A stretch of DNA of 64,000 bases from Mycogone perniciosa (GCA_025331125.1 JAOALB010000031.1:310001-374000); one strand, 5' to 3'. Positions 1 through 14,050 are shown, numbered from the stretch's first letter. Numbers and translations: made by a program. Notes: generated by a model not told the origin, from the letters alone.

Positions 1-3000
1 TAAATTATTTTTTAATTATCTTTTTATTACCTGCAGTTTATTAAGTAAAAATCGCCTATTCTTTTAATATAGTAAGTCTTTTCTTAGCAGTATTTTAATT
101 TTATAGTCCTAGGCCTATTATAAAGGAAGTTTATATACTATCTTTAATAAAAAGGCATTATATAAGTTATATAGCTAAAATAGCAGTTTTTTGAAAATAT
201 TTAGTTTATTAAATTTAAGTTTTCTTATTATAAATTTTTTAATATAAGCAGCTATAATCTTTTTTAATTATATTAAAAAGTAGTATTTATTAATAAATTT
301 ATATATTTCTTTAAATAATATTCTTTTTACTTTAATATAGCCTCTTTATCCTATAAATATTTATTAAAAAAACTTATTTAAAAGCTTTAGTAAAGTAATA
401 AATATTAGTTTTTTAATTTTAATAGTTTAATTAATCTTTTTTTAGGTTACTTTTATTATACGGATATATAGTTATTAATAAAAGGTAATAAAATTTATAG
501 CTGCTATTATTTATATACTTACTATATTTAAATATATTTTTTAATTTTAAAGTTTAGTTTAGTTTTATAAAAGTAATATATTAAAAAGTAATAGTAATAG
601 CTTTAATAAAGGTTTCCTTTTTTATTATTAACTGCAGATTATAAAGGTAGGTAGTAGCTTTATATATATTTAATTTAAGATTATTTATGCCTATACTTTT
701 TTATTATTAATTCTGTTATACTTATAGGTTATATAGTAATTTTAGTTTAGTATTAAGGTTTATAAAATGCGCAGTTTAGAGGCTTTTTCTTTAATTAAAT
801 TATAGTTTATTTCTTTTAAAGTATTTTTAATTAATAGTTATTAATATAGTATAGTTTTTTATTTAGTTCAGTTAAGCTGTACTTTATTTAAAGCATTTTT
901 AACTATTAATTACTAATAATATATATTCTTTATATTAAATTTAGCGAAATTATTTTTTATTTTAAGTGCTATTAAAACTTATATAAAGCTGGCTATACTT
1001 TTTAAGAGATAATAGTTATAATAGTAATAAGATTTAAAAGTAATAGTTAACTCTTTTTAATTAATATTAAAGTTATATTTTCTTAGCTATAAAAGGCTAA
1101 GGATTATAAATATATTATTAAAGATATTTATAATAAAAAAGAGGTAAAGCTTTTTATAAAAGCTAATTATAGTTTATATAATAAAAAAGTTTAAAATTTT
1201 ATTAGCTATACTTTTATTAATAAGTAAAAGATTTTTAATAAATAGGAGTTATTACACAATAATATTAAATCTTTTAATAAAAGCGCAGTTAATAAAAGCT
1301 TAAAGTATATAGCTATTATTTATTAAAGCTTCTATATTAATATAAATATTATATATAAAAAATAGTATAGTTTATATTAAAAGGGATTTACTATTTATTA
1401 ATTTAAGTTTAAAAGGCTTTTAATTAAAAAGATAGCAGTAAATTTATTGTAAGATAATAGTTTTATTTATAATTAACGTTTACTTATAACTTTTAATAAA
1501 AATTAATCTTTTCTTTAATTTATAAGTTAAATCTAGGTTTTCATAAATAAAGCTAGCTAACTTAAAATAAATTAAAAGTTAATAAAGTAGTGCTATTATT
1601 ATTATCTTTATTAATATTTAAAAAAGATATATTATTTAAGGCCTAGATTTATAGGTTATTTAAGTATTACAGGTAATATTAATGCCCTAATAAGGTTTAG
1701 TTATTATATTTTATTAAACTATTTTATTATTAGCTTTAAAGTACTGCTAAGTTAAAGTATAGCTAGTATAGCTAAATTTAGCGATTTTAATTTTATATTT
1801 AATATAGATTACTTTAATATATATTAAACTGCTTTTTTTTATTATATTTATGAAAGCTATAGCCTGCTTTTTTATAGTAAAAGCAAAGTCCTTTAATAAT
1901 ATATTCCTTGCAAAAGACTTAAAGGTAAAGTAGCAGGGTATATATAGTATTTAATTATATTAAATTACTAGCTAGCGCTAAAATAGTAGTTTAGTTATTT
2001 TACTAGCGTTAATAATATTACTATTAATACTAATACTGCTATTATTAATAGTTTTATTAATACTAGCATATTTAAGCAGCGTAAAAGGCATTATAGTAAA
2101 CGCCCTCTTAAAGTTTATTATAAATAGTCTAGTAAAGTTAATATTATTTAATAAAGTTAGATTTATCTAGTTTAGTTACTTAAATCTTTATAGTAGTAAT
2201 AAGCTTTTAAAAGACCTTTATCTTTAAAGCCTTTATTATCTGCTTAGCAGTTTTATTATATTTACTGCTTAATATAAATAACTTTACTATAAAGTTTTAA
2301 AAAGGCTTATTTTATATATATAAGTTATTAAAAGACTGCAATACCTTTTAAAAGAGGTTAATTATTTTATATTATTTATTAAAATTAATAAAAATACTAT
2401 ATTAATCTTTTAATACTATTAGGTAAAGTTATTAAAACTTTTAATAATAGTATTAAAGTTTCTTTATTACAGTTAAGATATATCTCCCTTTAAAAGACTT
2501 ATAATATATAAAATCTTTTTAAATTTAATTAAAAAAATTAATTAATTGCCTATAAAAGTAATATTAATTTAAGAATATTAATTAATATATTTTTACTAAT
2601 ATTTAATAATACCCTTTTATTTACTATTAAATTATTTAAGGTTTTTAATTTAGTGGCAGTTAAATAAGTTATTATTTTTAAGGCTTAATAGTAAAGCTGT
2701 ATTTAAAGCTTTAACCTAAACTTTAATTTATACTTTAAAGTTTTAATTTTTAGCTATTTACTTTAAGATTTCTTATTTAAAGGTTTATTTTTATTTTTTT
2801 TATTAAGCTAGGCCCTTTTTAATTATTTAATTAAAAAAATAAAATTAATAATAAAAATTATTATCTTTAATAATTGCATTTATTAAATATATATAGTTAC
2901 TATTAATATTAGATTTTTATAAAGTTTTAAAGAGAAAAGGGAAAGGTATAAACCTTATAGCTAAAACTATAATCTATTAGGCTAGGTTAGGCTGCAGGGT

Positions 3001-3360
3001 AAGTTTTAGGGTATTTATATTTATCTCGCTTATAATTGGTTTTTTATAGATATAGGGTTTAAAAGATAAAGGCTAAGCTGTAAAGGTATTATTATAGGTT
3101 TAGGAATAAAGGGGGATTTAAGGAGAATTTATTATTAGTTAAGTATATACTTTGCAACGGCGCAGCTAAGTTAAAGGATAGTATAACCTATTACAGTATA
3201 GAAAGGCAGGTTAAGGCAAATATTATTATTATGCCGTAGAGAGCAAGAAAGCCTTAAGGCTTTATAGAAAGCTATAGCTAGGAATATATTGGGGCCTAGT
3301 TATATAACCGGGGCTTATATAATAGGGCGTTAATATTGCGTTATAGTTAGTGCTGTAATA
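1..3360 (-). mobile_element. RIP-degraded Ty3/gypsy retrotransposon, 5' half, cut by window edge
   Basis: This stretch aligns in the same orientation with 59.56-62.64 kb, the 5' half of a complete element that ends in matching 172-bp LTRs. The polypurine tract and integrase relic of the related copies show that the coding strand here is minus, so the 5' LTR is at 3189-3360 and the internal region runs leftwards off the window. All frames are full of stops and differences from the other copy are mostly C/T and G/A, as expected of RIP. This copy retains about 280 bp (roughly 770-1055) that is missing from the right-hand copy near 60.33 kb. It cannot encode protein. Confidence 0.8.
3189..3360 (-). 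repeat. gypsy LTR (172 bp)
   Basis: This 172-bp sequence recurs at 46765-46936 (inverted), 55732-55903 and 62470-62641. It ends in a degraded TGTTACAGC-type terminus (read on the minus strand) and is followed by TTATT at 3361-3365, a possible target duplication whose partner lies outside the window. Confidence 0.8.
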
Positions 3361-5061
3361 TTATTTAACTTTTTAAATTATATTAATTTCTTTTAATTTT
3401 AATAAAAATATTATAAACTATATTAAACTATTTTTTATTATTAATAGTAAATATCTTTATAAATATACTTTAAAACAAAAGCCTTTTTAAATTACTTTTA
3501 AAAGAAACCTTAAATCTTATATTAAAGTTTAAATGAAATTCAAAGATATTTACTTTTATATATATATTTTAAATAGAGTATTTTCGAAATATAAATAGGA
3601 GAATTATAATTTATTTAAGACCCTCCTTAAGGTAAATAGATTAGGTAAAGGGCTATAGCTTTAAAGAAAACTAAAAGAAGTTAAAGAGTAATTACTTAAA
3701 CAAGAAATAAATATTAATAAACAGGTAATAAACTAGGAACTAACAGATAACTATAAATAATAGTAATCTTCTAGTCTTTCAAGTTTTATAACTTTAATAA
3801 TTATAGTTAATTTTATATATATATTCTAGCTAATATTATATTATAAAGGCTTTAAAGGTATTAATGTTTTAAAAGGCTATACTGTCTTTTACAATATTAA
3901 CTTTAATATTAATAAAGACTTTATATTAAATTAACCTTTCTTTTAGCTTATAATACTGTAATCTTATATTAAATAATAGTAATCATTTATATAAATAGTT
4001 TCTTTAAGCTTCAAATCTAAATGTTTTAATATATATTAAAAAGATTTAAAGGTTTTGCATTTTATACTTAAAAATTATATTTATATATAATTAAATTGAC
4101 GAGGTAATTAAAAGCTTTTATAAAAGCCATTAACCTTTTACTATTAAAATATAACTAGTTCTTTTTTAATTTATTATTATATATATTTTTACTTTAGTTT
4201 TTCTTTTATAACCTTAATTTCTTTTATTAAATAATTTATTATATTATAATAGCTTTTCTTTTAAGTTTAACTTATAATTATCAACTTTTCTTTCCCTTTT
4301 ATAAAAGATATTATAGCTTAATAAACGTTCTATAATTAATAGTTTAATATAACCTTTTATTCAAGTAATTAATAATTTAATTTTAAACTATAAAAAAATT
4401 TATAAAATATATAAAAACCGTAATATAGTAAACTTATTTTTATTTATAGTTAATATTGCTTTAATTATATTTTTATTAAGGTATTTGTTTTTGAAAGTTA
4501 GTATATTTTTATAAATCAAATACTATAAAGCGTTTTATAATTTAATTTAATAAGTATTTTAATATAAATACTATTATTTATTATTATTAATTTAATATCT
4601 TTATTTTATTTTATATTATTATTACTAAAATTCTTTAATTATATAAATAATAAAATGTAAAAAAGAATTATTATTTAATAATAATATTACTATTCATTTA
4701 TTATAAAACATATTTTATTATCAATGTATTATTTATTAAAATATTATTATATATATTTTAAAATATAGTTTAATACTTATATAATTACTTCTTTTTTATT
4801 AAATAGTTTTTATTTTTAAGCAATCTCTTTATTTCATTAAATATAACACTATATCCCTTATATTTATACTTAATAAGCTTTTTTTACCTTTATATACTTT
4901 TTTAATGTAAACAGGATAATTTATTAATTTCAATGGTTTTCTATTATAATTGTAATATAATTAAGGATTTATAATATTAGAAATATTATAATATAAAATA
5001 AAAAGTAAAAAATAAAACTAATATATTAATCTATTTATTTTAATTTAATATTAAATGAAAT
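3361..5061. other. AT-rich RIP-degraded block, no gene
   Basis: Nearly pure A/T sequence without a usable frame. Part of it (about 3470-3870) is repeated at about 13.58-13.87 kb in the same orientation; the relic in that repeat is listed separately. Nothing else is recognisable. Confidence 0.7.
3629..3775 (+). pseudogene. possible pogo/Tc1-type transposase C-terminal relic
   Basis: One forward frame reads KVNRLGKGL, then a stop-interrupted run with RKLKEVKE and LLKQEININKQVIN. This resembles the basic coiled tail of fungal pogo/Fot-type transposases, where a lysine-rich 'LLxxEN.xLR' helix follows the DDE domain. The stops are TAG and TAA, consistent with RIP of CAG, CAA or TGG codons. A more degraded copy in the same frame order lies at 13638-13790. 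The assignment rests only on this short helix and is tentative; the stretch is certainly not functional. Confidence 0.35.
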
Positions 5062-5643
5062 TGTTAAAAAGGAGGGCTAAAAAGCAAGGATTTTAGTGTA
5101 AATGGATAACCTTCCTATTCCGGCTAGACCCGGAATTAGGCCCGACACTAGAACCGAGTTCCCGGAGGAACTTTACTGTAAGTCAGGAAATTTCTGTTAT
5201 CTTTAACGATAACAATTAAGCTAGGACCAGCTACCCTGACTACCCTAGATTTAATATAATAGGCATAATAGCTATTGTGAAAAATCTAATTAAAATGGTT
5301 TCCTGTTTATATAGCCGTGAATCGATTTGGACGATTTTCTATATAAATGTATTTTGCGGAAAATAGGAATAAGGCCATAAACCTAATTCTGCTGCTGTAT
5401 TCCTATTATTTAGTCGGAGGACTATTATAGAAGATAAAGCTATTATTTATACAATTACTTCTACACCAGCTGCATATAGACTAGATATTTTATAGCTTTC
5501 CAGCTATTAGTTTAGTTACAATTTAATTGTTTATCTATTGTTAACCCAATTAGACTTACAGTCGTTTCCTTATTACTGCGTTGTGTGCAGCTTCCTAGAA
5601 GCCATATATAAATAAGGTTCAGTATAACCTTAACATTTTAACA
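5062..5643 (+). mobile_element. solo LTR (family A), target duplication GAAAT
   Basis: This 582-bp sequence begins TGTTAAAA and ends TTTTAACA, so its ends form the short inverted repeat usual for LTRs. It is bracketed by perfect 5-bp direct repeats GAAAT at 5057-5061 and 5644-5648. A close copy lies at 14051-14630. No internal retrotransposon sequence is attached. It is far richer in G+C than its flanks, so it was probably inserted after most of the surrounding decay, or escaped most of it. Strand is arbitrary. Confidence 0.85.
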
Positions 5644-6149
5644 GAAATAAAAGTTAATATTCCTTTTAATAAATTGTTAATATATTAAATGTTATCTAAA
5701 TAATAATATTTAACTACTAATACTAAACTTTCTTTAAAAGAAATCAATATTATATTATTTACTAGTTTTTTAAAATTTATTATAAAGTTTATTAAATTAT
5801 TTTATATATAATTAAAAGCCTTTCTACTTTTATAATAATATTAATATAATCCTTATAATAAATTAATTTCTTATAATTTTAAATATTAATTTTATAATTA
5901 AATAATAAACAAGCTAATAAATAATAAACAATAAAATATTTAATATTATTATATATAAATTAAATAAAAAAAAGGCTTTATAATTAATTGTTTTATTATC
6001 TACGATAAAGAATATAAAGAATATTTTAACTCTAATTTTATTATTCAATTTAATGATTGTTATAAAATATATTAATTCCTTTTTATTTTAAACCTTTTAT
6101 TAACTAAACGAATATTTATTTGAAATTTATAAAAGAATTATAAAGATAA

Positions 6150-6420
6150 AGTTATAATAGTAAAATAAATATAATAACATAAAGGTATATTAAAACTTTA
6201 ACTTAAAGAAAAAAAGAAAAAGAATAGGCTTTACTTTATATATTATATTAATAATATACTTAAAGTAAAGGCTAAAGTATTTATATATAATTTACCTTCA
6301 AGTAAGGATATAAGCTTTAAAGTAATATTAAAATCTCTATTATAAATCTTACCTATTATAATTATCCCCCTTCTATATAATAGTTATTTTAACTTTACGC
6401 TAAATTAATTCTAGTCTATT
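6150..6420 (+). repeat. RIP-degraded direct repeat, copy 1
   Basis: About 270 bp aligns with 10640-10910 in the same orientation, sharing an ordered set of blocks (a GTATATTAAAAC block, a CTTTACTTTAT block, and a late stretch matching TTATTATAGG). Differences are largely transitions. Probably two copies of one dead transposon; family not recognised. Confidence 0.55.
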
Positions 6421-9400
6421 ATAACAAACTACTTTACTTTTTTTTATTAATATTACCTTCCTATTCCTTCTTATTTATACCTTACATTATTAATAAACTA
6501 TTATATTATTATTTAATATCCTTTTTTTAATTTTACTTTTCAAATATATCTTTATTATTATATTTTTATCTTTTAAGCCTTTTATTTATATTTCGCCTTT
6601 ATATTATAAAGGTATTACCTATTCAGAAAAAGGAAAGAAATTCTATCAATTTATTAAAATAAATTCTCTTCTTAATAAATTACAAAATAATATTTAGTAA
6701 GTTTTAATATCTTTATAATAAAACCATTATTAATAATATATTAATATACTATTTAACTAGTATTTAGGTCTTAATCACTTAAATATAAAATACTATTACA
6801 AGTACAATTTAATAAGCTTTAAAACTATATGTTTTTATAAAGTATATGTTTAGAAAGAGTTAATAATATAAATATATTTATTATTAGCTAGCTAATAGCT
6901 TTAATTATTACTTTCTACTGCCTTTAATATAAAGTTTTTAAAATATTTATTTTTAATATATTTTTATAAACCTTTTATTTAATTAAATTACAGCTATTAC
7001 CTAATAATAAACTATAAATTAATTTACAGTTAACTTTTATATTTTAAAAAAAGCTTTATTTTTAAATCTTCTTTTAATTAATAATAAATATATCCTTTCA
7101 TAAATAGCTATTAACTTTATTTTCTTTTTACTTTTATTATTTCTAAAAATATTAATAATACTATAATTAATAGAAGATTTAATAAAAGAACAAATAAACT
7201 CTTTATATAAAGCTTTAACCTTTAATTATATATTTCTTTTAATTTTCTTACCTTTTGCTTTTAATAGTTAATTACTTTTTTAAATAAAAGGATAATTTAA
7301 ATGTTTAAACTTTCTAATTTCTTTTCTATTTATTATAATTCAAGAATAAGGTTCTAAATACCTTTTAATAAAGTATTATTATTTCTTAAAACATACTCTT
7401 TTAATATTTTATAATAATACTTTTTATATTTTATATATTATTTTTTTTAATGTATTAATTATATTCTATAGTTCATTCCTTTTATTTTATAAAGTAATAT
7501 ATTTTACATTAAAGCCTTATAGTATTTAAAATCTCTTTAACTTATTATTTTCTTTATAAATCTTAAAAGTCTAATATTAATATAATATTATATAGATATC
7601 TTTACCTTTTTATTAAAATCGGTCGAAAGGCTAATATAAACAATCTTATATAATTGTAAACATTTTTTAAATAATATAAAGTAGTTTACCTATATTCTTA
7701 TTACTTTTAATATTTAAAAAACTTTAAAACGTTTAATATTTTCTTTTATAGCTTTTAATCTTTATATAAAAGTTAAATAATATTTATATAAAGCTTTGGA
7801 AGCAGATACTTTAAATATTAAATTTAAATTAATATTATATATATATTAAATTATATATATTAATAAAATGTATTTTCCTTTATTATTATAAATAAAATCA
7901 TAAAAGTAATACTTTTATATTTAATTTATTGATTTTATTAATTTCTTGAGTTATAGGTTAAATATTTTTAATAACGTTTATTTAATTTAAAAAAAGGGTT
8001 ATTCACTAAAAACTAGGTACTAAATATTATATCTCTATTGAAAATCATATTTCTTAAAGGTTTAAAAATTAAGTTTACTCTTTTATAAAACCTTTTAATT
8101 AATTTAATAGCTATTATAAAGGTAAATATTGAAAAGATAATATAGATTAAATAAATTAATTTATAATTATTAATATAATATTAACCTGTTATTTATTGTA
8201 TATTATAGGTCAAAGTACAATAATAAAGTTTATAGTAATTTTCTTTTTATAATCTTTTTAATATTAAAAGCTATTTTTAACTATTATATAAATAGTATTT
8301 ATATAATATAATACTGTAATAATACAATAACTTTTAACATTATTTTTAATATTTGGATTTACTTTGAGGTAATAGAATTTGTATTATAGTAAATTTAATA
8401 TATATTAAATATTTCAATATCCTCCAAATAGATTATTATAATAAAATATAATAAACCCTTAATATACAAGGCTATTTCTTAATATATAAATATATTATTT
8501 ATATTATAATAAATAGTTTTATTTTATAATTTAATTACTTTTTTTATGTTTTATATTTTAACTCAAAACTTTTAACGTTTTACTTTTACATTTTCAAACT
8601 ATACTTTTAAATATTCCAAATTAAATTCAATTAAAGCTACAAGCTTTTAATTATTAAACAATCTTTTTCATTTAATATTCACACTATACTTTATATAAAT
8701 ACTACTTATTTACAATTAGTTAAATCCTTACCTTTATTAATTAACTATGAAAGATTTAACTATATTTTTCCTTTTTCTTTGTTAATTTAAATTATTTTAT
8801 TATACAAAGGCGTTTCGCTATATTCCAATGAATTTAAAGCCTAGAACGTTTTTATCTTATAAAAGTAATTTAATATATTTCTTCACTTTATTTATTAACT
8901 ATATTTGTTTAAATCCATTTTATAATTTCAATAGTAATTTAATATTTGCCTACCCTTTAAGTAAATAACTTAAATACTTTCAAACTATATTTATTAAATT
9001 ACTGTTATTTAAAGAATATTCCATTATATTATTTAAAAGTATATAATATATATATTATTATATTCATAGCTTTAATAACTTTATTTACTATATAAATAAC
9101 TAAAAGCTTTAACAGTTTAATAAAACTATTATAAATTTTATTACCTCTTTTATATTATATTATTAATATTTAAATAACTTTATAGTTACAAATATTCCTT
9201 AATTAAAACATTATGATTTAATCTCTTACTATAAGATTTATAAAGTTTAAAATTCACATAGTAATACTTAATTTCTTTATTTTACGATAATAGTATTTTT
9301 ATTATATTATATTTAAATATCTTTATTTAAATATAAATAAATAATTTGAACTTAATGTATTAAAGTAATGGTAAAAGTTATAAAACTTTAAAACACTTAA

Positions 9401-10639
9401 ATCTTTATAGAAAAGGTTAATTTTCATGAAAGTATAATAGTATTTATTTAAATAAAGTCTATTAATACTTTAATATTTCAACCATTTTATTTTACTTTAA
9501 TAAAGGGTATATTTTAAAGGCTTTATATATAGTTCTACTTTATAGAATATTTAAAAATATCCTAAATATAGTTTATAAACCTTTTTCAAATTTTATAAAA
9601 TACTATAATATTATTTATATAAGTTATATATATATAATATAGAATAGGTTTATATAATATTCTATAAATATAATATTGAAAAGCAATAAATGCATTTATT
9701 AAATTAAAAGAAATATAACTAAGTATTTATAATATTTATAGTATATATAAAATATAATTAAATATTTATCTATACTTTAATATAAACCTAATAATATACT
9801 TATTTGATATTAATTTAAATCGAATATTAATAGTATAAATATAACTTAAAGTCTTTAACTTTAAAGGTAATAATAAATAGCTTTTCTTATTATTTTATTA
9901 AATTTATAACAATAAATATTTTATTTAAGTAAATATAGAATAAATATCTTTATAAAGTTTACTAAAAACATTTCCTATTAATTCTTTTTTATTAATTAAA
10001 AATAAATATTTAAACTAATAAATCACTATAAATATATATATTTAATTTTTATAAAACTATTAAGACTTATAAAACTATATACTTTTATTTATCTTTTATA
10101 AGTATTTGAACTTTTTATATTATTTTATTAATTAAAATATATATAATAATAAATTAATATTAATATAATAAAAGTAATAAACTTCAAAATCATTATATAT
10201 ATAAAAAAAGATATTATTTAAATACATTATAGTATTATTATTAACGTAATTGATTATTAAATTGTAATAATATTAAGAGTATATATTATAGTTTAATTTC
10301 CTTAATATATATATATATTATAAATAATATACAAAAGTCTTTAAAATAAATCCTAAATATATTCTTTCTCTTTAAATATCAAGAAAATATATTAAATATT
10401 AATAACATTTTAAATAATAAGTTTAAATAATATAGAGTTATTAAAAGATTTAATTAAAGTTTATTATAACTTTTTAAAGTCTTTTATTCTATAATTTCAA
10501 AAGGCTATTAAATTAATTTATAATTTTATTTTTTATATACAAATATTACTGTTATTATTAAACCTTATTTTTGAATCAATAAATATAAATTATATTTCTG
10601 TTATATTAGCTTAAATATATATAAAGAGTTACAAACTAT

Positions 10640-10910
10640 AAAAGTAAGATTATAATAATAAAATAAGTATTATAACTTAAAAGTATATTAAAACCTTAAC
10701 TTAAAAAAAGAAGAACAATAAACTTTACTTTATACATTATATTAATAGTATATTTAAAGTAAAAGCTAAATGATTCATATATAATATACCTTTAATTAAC
10801 TATATACCTTTTAAGGTTATACTAGGATCTTTATTATAGGTTTTTCCTCTTATCATAATTGTATATATAGACTTTTATAATTTTAATAGTGAGTTTATAA
10901 TAACTATAGT
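10640..10910 (+). repeat. RIP-degraded direct repeat, copy 2
   Basis: Partner of the segment at 6150-6420, same orientation. No coding frame survives in either copy. Confidence 0.55.
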
Positions 10911-11449
10911 ATTATAATTTTATTATACCTTTTAATAAGGTAATAGCAAAGCTTTTTAAATATTAAAAATATAAAAATATTAACAATACTTATAAATATT
11001 CACTATTAAATAATAATTTAAATATATAATTTTTTTTAATTTATTAAATATATTATATATACTTTTTAAAATTATAGCTATAAGTTTATTTATTATTAAA
11101 ATAAATAATATAAATAGAATTAAGTAAATTATATAGTATATAATAAATAGATTGTTAAAAGATTATCGAGGAATATATAAAATTAAATAATATAATATTA
11201 TATTTAAAGTATTTACATTTATAATAAAATATTATGTTTTAGTCTTCTCTTTAATAAATAAATATTTAATAATATATATTTCTAAACCTAAATTTAATAA
11301 AAGTCTTTTTTATATAAAGGTTTAGTAAAAGAATTAAAAACTAAGGATAGAAAAGTATAGGTTTTATAAACTTTTTTATATAAAGTATAAAAATAAATAT
11401 AGATTTAGAATTAACTGCTTTTTTAAATATAAATATTATAAAACTATTT

Positions 11450-11513
11450 TATTAAAGATAACTAATATACTTAATATACTTTATTAAAGGTAACTAATAT
11501 ACTTAATACACTT
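11450..11513 (+). repeat. two-unit 32-bp tandem repeat
   Basis: Two successive ~32-bp units built on ATTAAAGRTAACTAATATAC sit at the outer end of the 0.4-kb element that follows. They look like a duplicated element terminus rather than an independent satellite. Confidence 0.6.
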
Positions 11514-11879
11514 ATACTCCTTTTTACTCGCTTATTTTAAAAAGGGTCAATTATTTATTTAAGCAACTATTAAATTAATAAGGTATAAAACTATAAAGAT
11601 AAATAAATAGACTTAGTTTAATAAAACATTCACCTATATTCTTCTTTAATATATTATCTTACTTATAATCTTATAGCTATTAAGTGTAAAGGGGTAACTA
11701 TTAGTTACTTTAAACTGCAGATATTATAATTAAATGATTTGCAGTATCTTTTAGTCTTTATATTACTTAACTATAGCTTTATAGTTCTGTTAAGAGCGCG
11801 GTTCCCGCGCTTTATTCTGGTTGTTATTGGTGTTTATATATATATATATATATTTAAAGTGCCAATTCCCCCTTAACAA
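11481..11879 (-). mobile_element. 0.4-kb palindrome-bearing element (family B), copy 1
   Basis: Reverse-oriented copy of the element at 27761-28154 and 54675-55068. It runs from a degraded TTGTTAAGGG-type end to a CCCCCTTAACAA end, and carries at 11793-11811 the GC palindrome AGAGCGCGGTTCCCGCGCT, which stands out in A/T-rich DNA. It has no coding capacity. It could be a solo LTR (TG..CA-like ends) or a MITE-like element with 10-bp inverted ends and 5-bp duplications. Confidence 0.7.
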
Positions 11880-11884
11880 AATAG

Positions 11885-12247
11885 TTGCACTCCTTTTTAT
11901 TAGTTTACTTAAGAAAGGTTAGTTCCTTATTTAAATAACTATTAAATTAAAAGGGTGTAACACTATAAAGATAAATAGATAAATTTAGTTTAATATTATA
12001 TAACCTGCATTCTCTCTTAATATCTTAATTTCCCTATACTCTAATAACTATCAAAGTATAAAAAGGTAACTATTAATTGCTTTTAACTATAAGTATTATA
12101 CTTAAATAATTTGCAGTATCCTTTAATCCCTATATTACTTAACTATAGCTTTATATTTCTATTAAAAGCGCAGTCCCTGCACCTTATTTATATTATTATT
12201 GGTATATATATATATATATACTTAAAGTGTTAATTCCCCTTTAATAA
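11885..12247 (-). mobile_element. 0.4-kb palindrome-bearing element (family B), copy 2, truncated
   Basis: A second family-B copy follows directly in the same orientation, lacking about the first 45 bp. Its palindromic core at 12173-12185 is decayed by C-to-T and G-to-A changes. The two copies form a tandem, which suggests unequal exchange or insertion next to an existing copy. Confidence 0.65.
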
Positions 12248-14050
12248 AGTATTTTTCAAATTAATAAACTTGTAAATTTATATATTTTATAATAACTTTT
12301 TTAAATATGTATAAAAAGGTTTTAATCCTTTAAATATTAACTGAAAAATAAAACTTTATACAATTATCTTTTTCCTTTTTAATTGAAAAGTATATTGTTA
12401 ATTTAAGAATATAGTATTAATATATTAATATATTAATATATAAATAGCTTTCTATATAGAAAACTATTTAAAATAATAACAATAAACTTTAAAGTTAATA
12501 ATAAACCTTTTGATAAATCCTTTTATTATAAAGACATAATTTAATTATTACTATTAAAATGAAATAAAGTATTTATATATTATTAATAACTATTTAATTC
12601 TAATTTCTTTAATTACTTTATAAATAAATCTATAAAATAATTATAATTTTAAATTAAATACACTATAAATTTAATATTTTTATTAATAATATATATTGAA
12701 ATAAAGTGATTATACTTTTTAATAATATAGTATTTACTATTATACTTTATATAATTTAAAGTTTAATATAAAGTTTTATAATAAAAACTTTTATATTTTC
12801 AACAAATTATTAAGTTGAATAAATCCTTTAATTCTTTTAAACTTTTAAATATTTTAATTCTATACCTTTTTTAAATATTAATAATATAATTTTTATATAA
12901 TCTTTATAAATTAAAAAATATAATTTTCTTCATATTTCTATTAAATTAAAAACTTTATTAAATATTATTTATATTATTAATATAGCTTTATATCAAGGTT
13001 GTTATAGTTATATTAATATAAATTAAACTTTATTAAATTATAAGGATTTTATAATAACGTATTTGTTGATTTATTATAAAGGAAGAATATTATAAAAATA
13101 TATAAGTTTTAAACTATAAAAAGGTAATTGTAAAAAAAAAACTTTTAATAATTTCAAATTAAAAAAAATTAAAAACTACCTTTTATTAATTATAAAAGTT
13201 TATAATTTTATTTTAAAATTTCCCTTATACTAAAAACCTTGAATTTCTATTTTACTTGAATTACTTTTATAAAGTTATTTTAAACTAATAGTCTATAATA
13301 ACTTAATTATATATTATAAAGCTTTAACTTTTAAACGTTTAACAAAAGGTTTCTTTTTAAAGAAAAGTTTTAAATATTTCCTTTTTATATATATTTACTA
13401 TTAATATTTAACTTATTTAATATAAATATTAAAAAAGAATTTATAAATAAAATACTATTTAAAAAGTTTAATTAATAATTTAAAAGAGTAATTTTATTTA
13501 AATATCTTTATAAATAAAATATAGCCTTTTTATTAAAAGTAAATCTATTATTTACTATAAAACAAACTTTTAATTTTAATAGTTTTTTTACTTATATTAA
13601 AAATATTAAATAAATAAATATATTAAATACCTTTTTTAAAGTAAATAAATTAAATAAAAGGCTATAACTTTAAGGAAAAATAAAAAACGTTAAATGATAG
13701 TTATTTAAAAAAGGAATAAATATTTATAAATAAATAATAAACTAGAAATTAATAGTTAAGTATAATAATAGTAGTTTTTTAGTTTTTAGAATTTTATATT
13801 TTTAAGGACTATAATTACTTTTGTATATATATTGTGGCCTCTATAATAATATTAAAGCTTTTAAGCTTCTGGTCTTTTAATATAATTCCTTTTTATTTTA
13901 AAAGTAAAAAAGTACCTTCTTTTTAAATCGCTAAATAATTGCCTATTTAATAATAGTAAGGTTTAATTATCCCTAGTTTACTTAAATTTTAATAATATTT
14001 ACTATTTTTCTTTAAATATTAAAAATGGGTATAGGAGTATTATTAAATTT
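12248..14050. other. AT-rich RIP-degraded block, no gene
   Basis: Extreme A/T sequence with no usable frame. The only recognisable content is a decayed second copy (about 13.58-13.87 kb) of the sequence around 3.47-3.87 kb, including the possible transposase tail at 13638-13790. Confidence 0.7.

Larger units (their letters stand above)
5644..11449. other. AT-rich RIP-degraded block, no gene
   Basis: About 5.8 kb of extreme A/T sequence with no open frame above background. It contains one copy of a repeated segment (about 6150-6420, second copy 10640-10910), listed separately. Otherwise I see only decayed, unidentifiable repeat DNA. Confidence 0.7.

Noticed and set aside
1..14000. Mitochondrial or organellar origin of the A/T-rich DNA
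   Set aside because: It contains gypsy retrotransposons, solo LTRs and transition-type decay, and is contiguous with spliceosomal nuclear genes; RIP explains the composition.
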